Source of the DNA: Sphingomonas carotinifaciens | GTDB taxonomy: Bacteria; Pseudomonadota; Alphaproteobacteria; Sphingomonadales; Sphingomonadaceae | Direction of reading: 5' to 3' | DNA length: 64,000 bases | NCBI RefSeq assembly: GCF_009789535.1 | Contig: NZ_WSUT01000005.1 | Span: 744,001 to 808,000, forward strand | Part shown: positions 43,661 to 51,014 of the stretch, piece by piece | Layout: each line of letters begins with the position of its first letter | Position numbering within the stretch: position 1 is the first letter of the stretch | Position numbers and translations under genes: made by a program | The notes under the pieces: generated by a model | What the model saw: only the letters and a program-made list of their open reading frames with translations | What the model was told of the DNA's origin: nothing | Databases searched by the model: none

Positions 43661-44922
43661 TGGACCATTTTCACTATCGCGACGGCGAGATGTTCGCCGA
43701 GGACGTCGCCATCGCGCAGATCGCCGCGGAGGTGGGGACGCCCGTTTACGTCTATTCCGCCTCCACCTTTCGCCGGCACGCGCGCGTGTTTCGCGAAGGG
43801 TTGAGCGCGCTGCCCCGCGTCCACCTCGCCTATGCGATCAAGGCCAATCCCAATGTCGCGGTGCTGCGCGTGCTGGCCGACGAGGGATACGGCGCGGACG
43901 TGGTATCAGTCGGCGAGATGCGCCGCGCCCTTGCCGCGGGCATGAAGCCGCAGGACATCGTGTTCTCCGGCGTCGGCAAGACCCGCGCCGAGCTTGCCGC
44001 CGCGCTGGAGGCCGGGATCGGCCAGTTCAACCTGGAGCTGGAGGAGGAGGGCGTCGTCCTGGCGGCACTGGCGCACGAACGCGGCCTGACCGCGCCGGCG
44101 GTGATCCGCGTCAACCCGGACGTCGATGCCGGCACCCATGCCAAGATCTCCACCGGCCGCAAGGAGAACAAGTTCGGCGTGCCGATCGACCAGGCGCCGG
44201 GCATGTTCGACCGGCTGGCGGGGCTGCCCGGTCTCGACCTGCGCGGCGTCGCCTGCCACATCGGCAGCCAGCTGGGTGATCTGGCGCCGCTGGAGGCCGC
44301 CTATGCCCGCATCGGCGAGCTGGTCGCGGAGCTGCGCGCCGCAGGGCACGGCATCAGCCGCGTCGACCTGGGCGGTGGCCTGGGCGTTCCCTACAAGCCC
44401 GGCGACGTGATGCCGGAGCCCGCCGCGTACGGCGCGATGGTCGCGCGCGTCACGCAAGGCTGGGATGTCGAGCTGATGTTCGAGCCGGGCCGCGTGATCG
44501 CGGGCAATGCCGGCGTGCTGGTCACCGAGGTGGTGTGGGTGAAGCCCGGCGTGGCGAACCCTTATGTCATCGTCGATGCGGCGATGAACGACCTTGCCCG
44601 CCCGGCGCTCTACGATGCCTATCATGATTTCGTCGCGGTCAGGCCGAACGGCGAGAAGATGACCGCGAACATCGCCGGGCCGGTGTGCGAGACGGGCGAC
44701 ACCTTCGCGATGAACCGCGAGATCGACAAGGTCGTGTCGGGCGATCTCGCCATCTTCCGCACCGCCGGTGCCTATGGCGCGACGATGGCGTCCACCTATA
44801 ACAGCCGTCCGCTGGTGCCCGAGGTGCTGGTCGAGGGCGAACGCTATGCCGTGGTCGCCGACCGGATCGCCGCCGAGACGATCCTGTCCGCCGAGCGCGT
44901 GCCGGACTGGCTGCAAAAATGA
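43660..44922 (+). CDS. lysA: Diaminopimelate decarboxylase
   Basis: 420 residues; PLP-dependent decarboxylation of meso-diaminopimelate to lysine. PLP Lys is in HLAYAIKANPN near residue 59; other blocks are YGADVVSVGEMRRAL, HIGSQLGDLAPLEAA, RVDLGGGLGVPYKPGD, FEPGRVIAGNAG, and GPVCETGDTFA with the catalytic Cys. The C-terminus YNSRPLVPEVLVEG is typical. The start ATG overlaps the upstream stop (TGATG) and the stop overlaps the CysG-like start (ATGA). Confidence 0.96.
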   Translation: MDHFHYRDGEMFAEDVAIAQIAAEVGTPVYVYSASTFRRHARVFREGLSALPRVHLAYAIKANPNVAVLRVLADEGYGADVVSVGEMRRALAAGMKPQDIVFSGVGKTRAELAAALEAGIGQFNLELEEEGVVLAALAHERGLTAPAVIRVNPDVDAGTHAKISTGRKENKFGVPIDQAPGMFDRLAGLPGLDLRGVACHIGSQLGDLAPLEAAYARIGELVAELRAAGHGISRVDLGGGLGVPYKPGDVMPEPAAYGAMVARVTQGWDVELMFEPGRVIAGNAGVLVTEVVWVKPGVANPYVIVDAAMNDLARPALYDAYHDFVAVRPNGEKMTANIAGPVCETGDTFAMNREIDKVVSGDLAIFRTAGAYGATMASTYNSRPLVPEVLVEGERYAVVADRIAAETILSAERVPDWLQK

Positions 44923-45692
44923 GCCTGCACAGCCTGCCGCTGTTCGTGCGGCTGGCAGGCCGCCCGGTGATCCTGCTGGGCGAGGGCGAGCCGGCGGAGG
45001 CCAAGCGCCGGCTGCTGGAACGCGCCGGTGCGGTGGTGGTCGGGGAAGACGCCGTCGCCGCGCTCGGGATCGTCGCGATCGAGGACGAGGCGACGGCGCT
45101 TGCCGCGATCGGCCGGCTGAAGGCGCGTGGCGTGCTGGTCAATGCGGTCGACCGGCCCGATCACTGCGATTTCACCCTGCCCGCGATCGTCGAGCGTGGC
45201 GCGGTGATCATCGCGATCGGCACCGGCGGAGTCTCCGCGGGCCTTGCTGCGGCATTGCGCCAGCGGCTGGAGATGCTGTTGCCCGCGACGCTCGGGGCGC
45301 TGGCCGAGGGGTTGCATGCGGGCCGCGCGGCGCTGCGCGCGCGCTTTCCCGATGGGGCCGCGCGGCGGCGGGCGATCGGCGCGGCGCTGGCGGCGGGCGG
45401 TGTGCTCGATCCGCTGGGCGAGGCGCCCGATGTCGCGCGCTGGCTGGCCGATCCGGCGGCCGGGGTCAGCCGGCATCACGTCTTTTGCCTCGCCTCGCGC
45501 GATCCCGACGCACTGACGCTGGCACAGGCGCGGGTGCTGGCCGCCGCCGACTGCGTGTATCACCGCGCGGACGTGCCGCCCGCGATCCTCGACCGCGCGC
45601 GTGCCGATGCGCAGCGTGTCGCCTGTGACACCGCGCCCGCCGATCCGGGGGCGGGTATCACCGTCGACCTGACGATGGCGCCGGGGGCGTGA
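44919..45692 (+). CDS. CysG-like siroheme synthase with truncated methyltransferase domain
   Basis: 257 residues. Residues 1-190 match the precorrin-2 dehydrogenase/ferrochelatase module (CysGB/Met8p): LPLFVRLAGRPVILLGEGEPAEAKRRLL dissected over the Rossmann motif, VNAVDRPDHCDFTLPAIV with the catalytic Asp, and GTGGVSAGLAAALRQRLE. After that come only about 60 residues resembling the start of the SUMT domain: DPDALTLAQARVLAAADCVY and PPAILDRARADAQRV. The SAM-binding remainder is missing, so it should oxidise and possibly chelate precorrin-2 but not methylate; a separate CobA would be needed. Note the NAD motif reads LGEGEPAEAK rather than GGGxVAxRK. It overlaps lysA (ATGA) and zntB (GTGA). 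Confidence 0.75.
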   Translation: MSLHSLPLFVRLAGRPVILLGEGEPAEAKRRLLERAGAVVVGEDAVAALGIVAIEDEATALAAIGRLKARGVLVNAVDRPDHCDFTLPAIVERGAVIIAIGTGGVSAGLAAALRQRLEMLLPATLGALAEGLHAGRAALRARFPDGAARRRAIGAALAAGGVLDPLGEAPDVARWLADPAAGVSRHHVFCLASRDPDALTLAQARVLAAADCVYHRADVPPAILDRARADAQRVACDTAPADPGAGITVDLTMAPGA

Positions 45693-46645
45693 CGGGGTTC
45701 GCCTATCACGTCACCGGCGACCGTGCGGCGCCGGTGCCGGTCGACCGGGCGCTGGGCGGCGACGACGGGGGCCTCGTCTGGATCCATCTGGAAACCACCG
45801 ACGGACAGGCGCAGCGGTGGCTGCGCGAGACCGCCGCGCTGTCCGATTATGTCGTCGATGCACTGACCGCGACCGAGACGCGCCCGCGTTGCGAGGCGGT
45901 GGGCCAGGGCGCCTTCGTCAACCTGCGTGGGCGCAGTCGCGAGGAACTCGACACCTCCGACCTGCTCGCCTCGGTGCGGATCTGGGCGGTGAAGGGGCAG
46001 GTCTTCTCCGTCACGCGCAAGCCGCTGATCGCGGTGGGGGCGGTGGAGGAAGCGGTAAAGGCCGGCACGATCCGCGACCCCGGCGACCTCATCACCAGCT
46101 TCGCCACCGCGATCACGCAGGATCTGGACCCCGATGTCGCCAATCTCGGCGACGAACTGGACGCGTGCGAGGAACAGCTGGACGCCACGCAGATCTTTGC
46201 CCTGCGCCGCACGGTCAGCCGGGTGCGCAGCACCGCGATCGGCTATAAGCGGTTCCTCAGCCCGCAGCGTGCGGCGCTGGAGAAGCTGGCGTCGCTACCC
46301 GGCGACTGGCTGGACGATGACGACCGCCTGCATCTCGCCGGCGCCGCCGACCGCGCCGCGCGCATGGCCGAGGAACTGGACGCGATCCGCGAGCGCGCCG
46401 CCCTGCTCCACGAATGGTTGAGCGACCTGCGCGCCGAACAGATCGACAGCCGCTCGCTGATCATCGCGATCGTCGCGATGGTCTTCCTGCCGCTGACCTT
46501 CATCACCGGCCTGTACGGCATGAACGTCGAAGGGCTTCCCTATGCAAAGGCGCCCTGGGCGTTCGACGCGATCCTGGGCGGGTGCGCGGTGATCGCGGCG
46601 GGGATCGTCATCTACTTCGTCCAGCGCCACTGGTTCGAGCGCTAG
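45689..46645 (+). CDS. zntB: CorA-family zinc transporter ZntB
   Basis: 318 residues; the cytoplasmic alpha/beta-helical funnel is followed by two C-terminal membrane helices, the first ending in the selectivity motif YGMNVEG (GMN near residue 277). The N-terminal half has WIHLETTDGQAQRWL and ALTATETRPRCE, typical of ZntB rather than CorA. It mediates Zn(2+) (and possibly Cd) transport across the inner membrane. It starts with GTG overlapping the preceding stop (GTGA) and ends the argH-zntB overlapping run. Confidence 0.87.
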   Translation: MTGFAYHVTGDRAAPVPVDRALGGDDGGLVWIHLETTDGQAQRWLRETAALSDYVVDALTATETRPRCEAVGQGAFVNLRGRSREELDTSDLLASVRIWAVKGQVFSVTRKPLIAVGAVEEAVKAGTIRDPGDLITSFATAITQDLDPDVANLGDELDACEEQLDATQIFALRRTVSRVRSTAIGYKRFLSPQRAALEKLASLPGDWLDDDDRLHLAGAADRAARMAEELDAIRERAALLHEWLSDLRAEQIDSRSLIIAIVAMVFLPLTFITGLYGMNVEGLPYAKAPWAFDAILGGCAVIAAGIVIYFVQRHWFER

Positions 46646-46676
46646 ATCATCGTGCGTTAAACCTGTGTCATCATAT

Positions 46677-46746
46677 CCGTTCGGCCTGAGCGAAGTCGAA
46701 GGCCAAGCGCTGGTGGCTGTGCTTCGACTTCGCTCAGCACGAACGG
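46677..46746. repeat. Dispersed GAGCGAAGTCGAAG-type inverted repeat
   Basis: Arms at 46677-46703 (CCGTTCGGCCTGAGCGAAGT then CGAAGGC) and 46719-46746 (ending in TTCGCTCAGCACGAACGG) are complementary over about 24 of 27 positions. The core CTGAGCGAAGTCGAAG is the kind of short intergenic palindrome found in many copies in high-GC proteobacterial genomes. It lies between the convergent zntB and fliS genes and may serve as a bidirectional transcript end. Confidence 0.7.
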
Positions 46747-46794
46747 AGCGAGGTGGATCGGATTTCACGCAGCTTGCGCTAGGCGCGGCGCCGA

Positions 46795-47187
46795 TCACCC
46801 GCGGATGGAGCGCCAGGCCTCGGCGATCTCCGCCATGCTGGTGGCGACGTCGCGGAACGGCTGCGGGTCCTGCCCCAGCGAGGCATCGACGATCTGCTTG
46901 CGCGCGCCGGCATAAAGCCGCGCCAGCGTGACCGACAGGTCGCCGCCCTGATCGAAGTCCAGGCCGTTTTCCAGCGCGAACAGGATCGCGGTGGCGCGCG
47001 TCACGCGCTCGCTCTTGCGCGCCAGCTGGCGGTTCTCGGTCGCCCAGGCGGCGGTGCGCAGCGCCGCGATCAGTTCCTCGTAGAGCAACTGCACCAGCGC
47101 CGGCCCGTCCGCCATGGTGGAGCGGCCGACAATGTCGATCTGGCGATAGGTGGCCGCCGGATCGGCGGCGAGGGCCGATGCGTACAT
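46795..47187 (-). CDS. fliS: Flagellin export chaperone FliS
   Basis: 130 residues, helical. It starts MYASALAADPAATYRQIDI and has VGRSTMADGPALVQLLYEELIAAL, matching the FliS pattern (Y-x-x, then L-V-x-L-Y/F-x-x), with a C-terminal Gly-Asp-L-S and LARLYAGARKQI block. FliS binds the C-terminal helix of flagellin and keeps it unfolded until export. Its start overlaps the fliD stop by one base (TGATG). Confidence 0.88.
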   Translation of the reverse strand: MYASALAADPAATYRQIDIVGRSTMADGPALVQLLYEELIAALRTAAWATENRQLARKSERVTRATAILFALENGLDFDQGGDLSVTLARLYAGARKQIVDASLGQDPQPFRDVATSMAEIAEAWRSIRG

Positions 47188-48692
47188 CAGCTATCCTTGG
47201 TCCACATCTTGATCTGCTGGTCCATGAAGCTCTGGACCGACTTGTAGGCGCTGACCTTGCTGTTCATGCTGGCGAACTGCGCGGTCATGCGGGTGGTCGT
47301 GGTTTCACGCTGGTCGGTCAGCTTGTCCTGCGCCTGGGTGGTATCGCTTTGCGCTTCGTTCAGGCGCTTGGTGCTCGCATCCAGGCCATAGGTGGTGCTG
47401 CTGGCGGCGAGCTGGATCTTGCCGAGCTGCGCGGACAGACCCATCAGGTTGCTGCTGCTGGGGGCGAACATCGCCTCCACCGCATCCGGATATTTGGTCA
47501 GCACTTCGGACAGGCGCTTGGTATCGACCTGCAGCGCGCCGGTCTTCTCGTTGGTGGTGACGCCGATCTCCGCCAGCGTCGTCGGCGTGCCGTCGGTGAA
47601 GCTGCCCGGCACGACCTTGGTCAAGGTGATCGACTGGAGCGAGCGTTGCAGCGCCTTGGCCGCGGCGTCGCTGCGCAGGTCGCCGGTGATCGGGTCCGTC
47701 GCCGCCTTCACGTCGGTCATCATCGAATTGATCGTGCTGACGAAGTCGGACACCACCGAAGTCAGCGCGGTGGTGGGCAGGGCGGCGCCCAGCGTGACCG
47801 GTGTCGAGGACGCCGATACCAGCGTCAGCTTCACGCCGTCGACCAGATCGTCCACCGTGTTGCTCGCGCGTTCGACATCGATACCGTCGACGGTCAGCTT
47901 GGCATTGGCGGCAGCGCCGGACAGCCGCGTGCCCGTGGCGCCGGTGCCGACATTCAGTGCCGACAGGCCGTCGGTGCCGCTGACCGTAAAGGCCTGGGCC
48001 GCGCCGGTCTTGCCCTTCATCGCCAGATAGGCGCTGCCATCGGCATTGGTGACCACCGAGGCGGTGACGCCGGCATTGGCGGCGTTGATCTTGGCCGCGA
48101 TCTTGTCGATCGTCGCGTTTTCGGCATCGATGGTGATATCGATCGGTGTGGCAGAACCAGCGGTAAAGCCGTTCATCGCCTTGCCATCGGCGCTGTAGGT
48201 CGCGGTGCCCAGCGTGATGGTCAGCGTGCCCGTCCCGATCGATGCCGTCTTCGACACCGATGTGGCGGTCGCGGCGGTCTGTGCGGTGGCCAGCGCATTG
48301 ACCGTGATCGACTTGGACAGGCCGGCCAGTTTCGCGCCCGGCGTGCCGCTGGCGGTCAGCACCGCGCTGTTGGAACTGCTCGGCTGCGTCGCCAACGTGC
48401 CGCCCTCGGTCAGCGACTTCAGCGCGGAATTGAAGTCGGTGATGCCGCTCTTCAGCTTGGCGACCGCCGAGATCTGCGTGGTCAGCGTTTCCGATTTCGC
48501 CTTCAGCGCGGCGGTGCGCGCGGCGAACTGCGCCTCGACCAGGCCCGGCACCAGCGTGCTGAGATCGACGCCGGACCCGGTGTTGAGCGAGGTGAACAGC
48601 GACTGCGCGGCGGCGGCCGTCGCGGATTGGGTCGCCGTCTTGGTCGTGGTCGTGGTGGCAGCAGTCGTCGTCGTGCTGGTGACGGTGGACAT
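47187..48692 (-). CDS. fliD: Flagellar filament cap protein FliD (HAP2)
   Basis: 501 residues; forms the cap at the filament tip that folds incoming flagellin. It starts with a Thr/Ala-rich disordered tail (about 30 residues), then the FliD_N block GSGVDLSTLVPGLVEAQFAAR, a Thr/Ser-rich middle with ASGTPGAKLAGLSKSITV, and the FliD_C coiled coil with GLDASTKRLNEAQSDTTQAQ and a final FMDQQIKMWTKDS. No signal peptide and no cysteine, as expected of flagellar type III substrates. A candidate sigma-28 promoter lies upstream at 48723-48749. fliS follows with a 1-nt overlap. Confidence 0.92.
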   Translation of the reverse strand: MSTVTSTTTTAATTTTTKTATQSATAAAAQSLFTSLNTGSGVDLSTLVPGLVEAQFAARTAALKAKSETLTTQISAVAKLKSGITDFNSALKSLTEGGTLATQPSSSNSAVLTASGTPGAKLAGLSKSITVNALATAQTAATATSVSKTASIGTGTLTITLGTATYSADGKAMNGFTAGSATPIDITIDAENATIDKIAAKINAANAGVTASVVTNADGSAYLAMKGKTGAAQAFTVSGTDGLSALNVGTGATGTRLSGAAANAKLTVDGIDVERASNTVDDLVDGVKLTLVSASSTPVTLGAALPTTALTSVVSDFVSTINSMMTDVKAATDPITGDLRSDAAAKALQRSLQSITLTKVVPGSFTDGTPTTLAEIGVTTNEKTGALQVDTKRLSEVLTKYPDAVEAMFAPSSSNLMGLSAQLGKIQLAASSTTYGLDASTKRLNEAQSDTTQAQDKLTDQRETTTTRMTAQFASMNSKVSAYKSVQSFMDQQIKMWTKDS

Positions 48693-48722
48693 GGCTCAGG
48701 CTCCGGCGCGCATTCCAAAGGG

Positions 48723-48749
48723 TAAACGGCCGGTAAGGGCCGGGCTTTA
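48723..48749 (-). promoter_or_regulatory. Candidate sigma-28 (FliA) promoter of fliD-fliS
   Basis: On the minus strand TAAA (48749-48746), 15 nt, then GCCGTTTA (48730-48723), against the consensus TAAA-N15-GCCGATAA: all four of the -35 core and six of eight in the -10 match. It lies 31 nt before the fliD ATG, in the only gap of the flagellar block. fliD and fliS are late, FliA-dependent genes in many bacteria. The site overlaps a small GGCC palindrome, so chance is possible. Confidence 0.45.
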
Positions 48750-48755
48750 GCGAAA

Positions 48756-49886
48756 TCAGGGTTGGGGAATGCCGTTTTCGTCGAAGCGGGCGCTGGTCGG
48801 CACGTCGATCGGCGGTTGCGCGGTGCCGCCGGCGCGGGCGTTGAGGTTGAAGACGAAGGCGAGGACGACCGCGATCGCCTGGTACAGGTCGCCGCGCACC
48901 TCCTGGTTCTCGCGGCTGGTGTAATAGACGGCGCGCGCAAGCTGCGGATATTCCAGGATCGGGATCTTCAGCTCGCCCGCCACGTCGCGGATCGCCAGCG
49001 CGCTGACCCCGCGCCCCTTGGCGACGACGACGGGCACCTGATCGCGCCCGCGATCATAGCGCAGCGCGACCGCGAAATGCGTCGGGTTGGTCAGGATGAC
49101 ATGTGCCTCGGCGACGGCGCTGCGCACGCTGCGGCGGGACATTTCGCGCTGCTTGGCGCGCATGTGCGCCTTGGCCTCGGGCGAGCCCTCGGTCTCCTTG
49201 TGCTCGTCCTTCACCTCCTGCTTGGACATCTTCAGCTTCTTGAACAGCTGGAAGATCTGGATCGGGATGTCGAAGCCGGCGATCAGGACGAGGCCCAGCG
49301 CCATGACCAGCAGGATGCCCATGAAGGTGTCGCCCAGCTCTTCCAGCGCGGTCGGCAGGTTGGATTGCGCCAGCCCCAGCGTCGCGCGTGTCGACGTCCA
49401 CAGCATATAGCCGCCGATCGCGCCGAGCAGCACGACCTTGAACAGCGACTTGCCCAGCTCGATCCAGCCCTGCGGCCCCAGGATGCGCTTCAACCCCGTT
49501 GCCGGGTTCAGCTTGGACGGCTTGGGCGCCAGTATCTTGGTGTTGAAGGTGAGCGAGCCGAGCCCCGCCTGGGACAGGATCGCAGCCAGCATGGTGATCG
49601 CGAACAGCGAGCCAAGCGCAGGCGCGAGGCGCCAGCCGGCCTGGACCAGCGGGCGGAACGGCTCGAAATCCTCCACATCGGCGTTGGAGAAGGTGAAGCT
49701 GGCCGCCATCACAGCGCGGCAGGCCGCGATCAGCGACGGCCCGAAGAACAGCATCCATGCGACACCGGCGAGAACGACAAGCGCAGCCCCGAGATCGCGG
49801 CTGCGCAGGATTTGGCCATCCTCCGCGGCTTTCTTGCGCCGCTTGGGTGTCGGGGCTTCTGTCTTGTCGCCACCCTCCTCGGACAT
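48756..49886 (-). CDS. flhB: Flagellar type III export switch protein FlhB
   Basis: 376 residues. The N-terminus KTEAPTPKRRKKAAEDGQI is the signature opening; four membrane helices follow (residues about 30-220), and the cytoplasmic domain has the autocleavage motif TNPTHFAVALRYD near residue 263 (cleavage between Asn and Pro). FlhB switches export from rod/hook to filament substrates. The C-terminal tail after VFNLNARAGG is short. ATG 49886 is chosen; the fliR stop is just upstream with a one-base gap. Confidence 0.94.
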   Translation of the reverse strand: MSEEGGDKTEAPTPKRRKKAAEDGQILRSRDLGAALVVLAGVAWMLFFGPSLIAACRAVMAASFTFSNADVEDFEPFRPLVQAGWRLAPALGSLFAITMLAAILSQAGLGSLTFNTKILAPKPSKLNPATGLKRILGPQGWIELGKSLFKVVLLGAIGGYMLWTSTRATLGLAQSNLPTALEELGDTFMGILLVMALGLVLIAGFDIPIQIFQLFKKLKMSKQEVKDEHKETEGSPEAKAHMRAKQREMSRRSVRSAVAEAHVILTNPTHFAVALRYDRGRDQVPVVVAKGRGVSALAIRDVAGELKIPILEYPQLARAVYYTSRENQEVRGDLYQAIAVVLAFVFNLNARAGGTAQPPIDVPTSARFDENGIPQP

Positions 49887-49887
49887 G

Positions 49888-50661
49888 TCAGCGCAGCACC
49901 AGATTTTCCGCGGCGGCCAGCGCCTCGCGGATGATGACCAGCATGTAATCGCCCATCGCGGGGAAGGCGATGGCGAGTGCGATGACGCCGACCGCAAGGG
50001 CCGCCGGCAGGCCGACCGCGAACAGGTTCAGCGCGGGCGCGGCGCGGCTCATCATGCCGACGACGAGGTTCAGGCAGAGCAGCAGGAAGCCGACCGGCAG
50101 CGCCAGCAACAGCCCGGCGAAAAAGGCATAGCCGCCGAAAAAGGCGATCTCGCGAAACTGCGCCGCGGTCATCCACGCCCGTCCGGGGGGCAGCGCGTCA
50201 TAGCTTTTGACCACCGTGTCGACCAGCACCAGATGCCCGTCGACCGACAGGAAGAGCAGCGTCAGCATGACCGTGAAGAACTGGCCCAGCGCCTGGGACG
50301 AGCGGCCGTTGAGCGGGTCGATCGTGGAGGCAAAGCCGATGCCCATCGATCCGCCGATCAGTTCACTGGCGACCAGCGGCGCGGCGAACGCGACCTGCAG
50401 GATCAGGCCCAGCGCCAGCCCGACGCTGGCCTCGGCGGCGACCGACAGGATGGTGGTGACCGAAAAGATCACCGGCGGCGGCACGACGCGGTGGGTGGCC
50501 AGCACCAGGAAGGCGATCGCGCCCGCCAGGCTGACGCGCACCGGCAGCGGCACCGACACGGCGCCAAACACGGGTGCGGTGATGAAGGCGGCACCGACGC
50601 GGATCATCACGAACAGCACCGCCCAGATCTGCGGCTCGATCGCGAGCCCGAAGCCGAGCAT
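49888..50661 (-). CDS. fliR: Flagellar export apparatus protein FliR
   Basis: 257 residues with about six hydrophobic helices. Blocks: WAVLFVMIRVGAAFITAPVFG at the start, PVRVSLAGAIAFLVL, ALGLILQVAFAAPLVASELIGGSMGIGFASTIDP (split over two helices) and GLLLALPVGFLLLCLNLVVGMMSRAAP near the C-terminus. It is part of the FliPQR export gate. Its ATG overlaps the fliQ stop (TGATG). The frame is open further upstream but that would lie inside fliQ. Confidence 0.93.
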   Translation of the reverse strand: MLGFGLAIEPQIWAVLFVMIRVGAAFITAPVFGAVSVPLPVRVSLAGAIAFLVLATHRVVPPPVIFSVTTILSVAAEASVGLALGLILQVAFAAPLVASELIGGSMGIGFASTIDPLNGRSSQALGQFFTVMLTLLFLSVDGHLVLVDTVVKSYDALPPGRAWMTAAQFREIAFFGGYAFFAGLLLALPVGFLLLCLNLVVGMMSRAAPALNLFAVGLPAALAVGVIALAIAFPAMGDYMLVIIREALAAAENLVLR

Positions 50662-50930
50662 CAGCGCACAAGGTCCGGGATACGCTCGAACATGCTGACG
50701 GTGAAATCGCTGAGCAGCCCCAGGATCAGCCCGCCGAAGATCAGGATGGCGAAGGCAACGACGATCAGCTTGGGGACGAAGGACAAGGTCGCCTCGTTGA
50801 TCGAGGTCGCCGCCTGGATCATGCCGATGATCAGGCCCGAGACGAGCACGGGCAACAGGATGGGCGCCGCGGCAAGCGCCAGCACCCACATCGTCTGGTT
50901 GGCGAGCGTCAGGAAATAATCGGCGTCCAT
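50661..50930 (-). CDS. fliQ: Flagellar export apparatus protein FliQ
   Basis: 89 residues, two membrane helices. It matches FliQ: a start of MDADYFLTLANQTMWVLAL, then PVLVSGLIIGMIQAATSINEATLSFVPKL (the family's most conserved block, here cut across helix 1 and the loop) and ILIFGGLILGLLSDFTVSMF. FliQ forms part of the export gate with FliP and FliR. It is the first gene of this block; fliP, usually upstream, is absent, and a DUF885 gene stands there instead. Confidence 0.93.
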   Translation of the reverse strand: MDADYFLTLANQTMWVLALAAAPILLPVLVSGLIIGMIQAATSINEATLSFVPKLIVVAFAILIFGGLILGLLSDFTVSMFERIPDLVR

Positions 50931-50979
50931 CGTGGACGCGGGTCTAGAGAATCAGGGTTAATTTTAGGTGGATGTGATT

Positions 50980-51008
50980 GCTCCCTCTCCCCTCCGGGGA
51001 GAGGGAGC
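50980..51008. terminator. Perfect hairpin upstream of fliQ
   Basis: Arms 50980-50992 (GCTCCCTCTCCCC) and 50996-51008 pair perfectly over 13 bp with a 3-nt loop. It stands 6 nt after the stop of the DUF885 gene and 50 nt before fliQ, both read leftwards, so it could end the DUF885 transcript; no U-tract follows. Almost the same stem occurs at 14722-14750. Confidence 0.5.
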
Positions 51009-51014
51009 ACCGCG

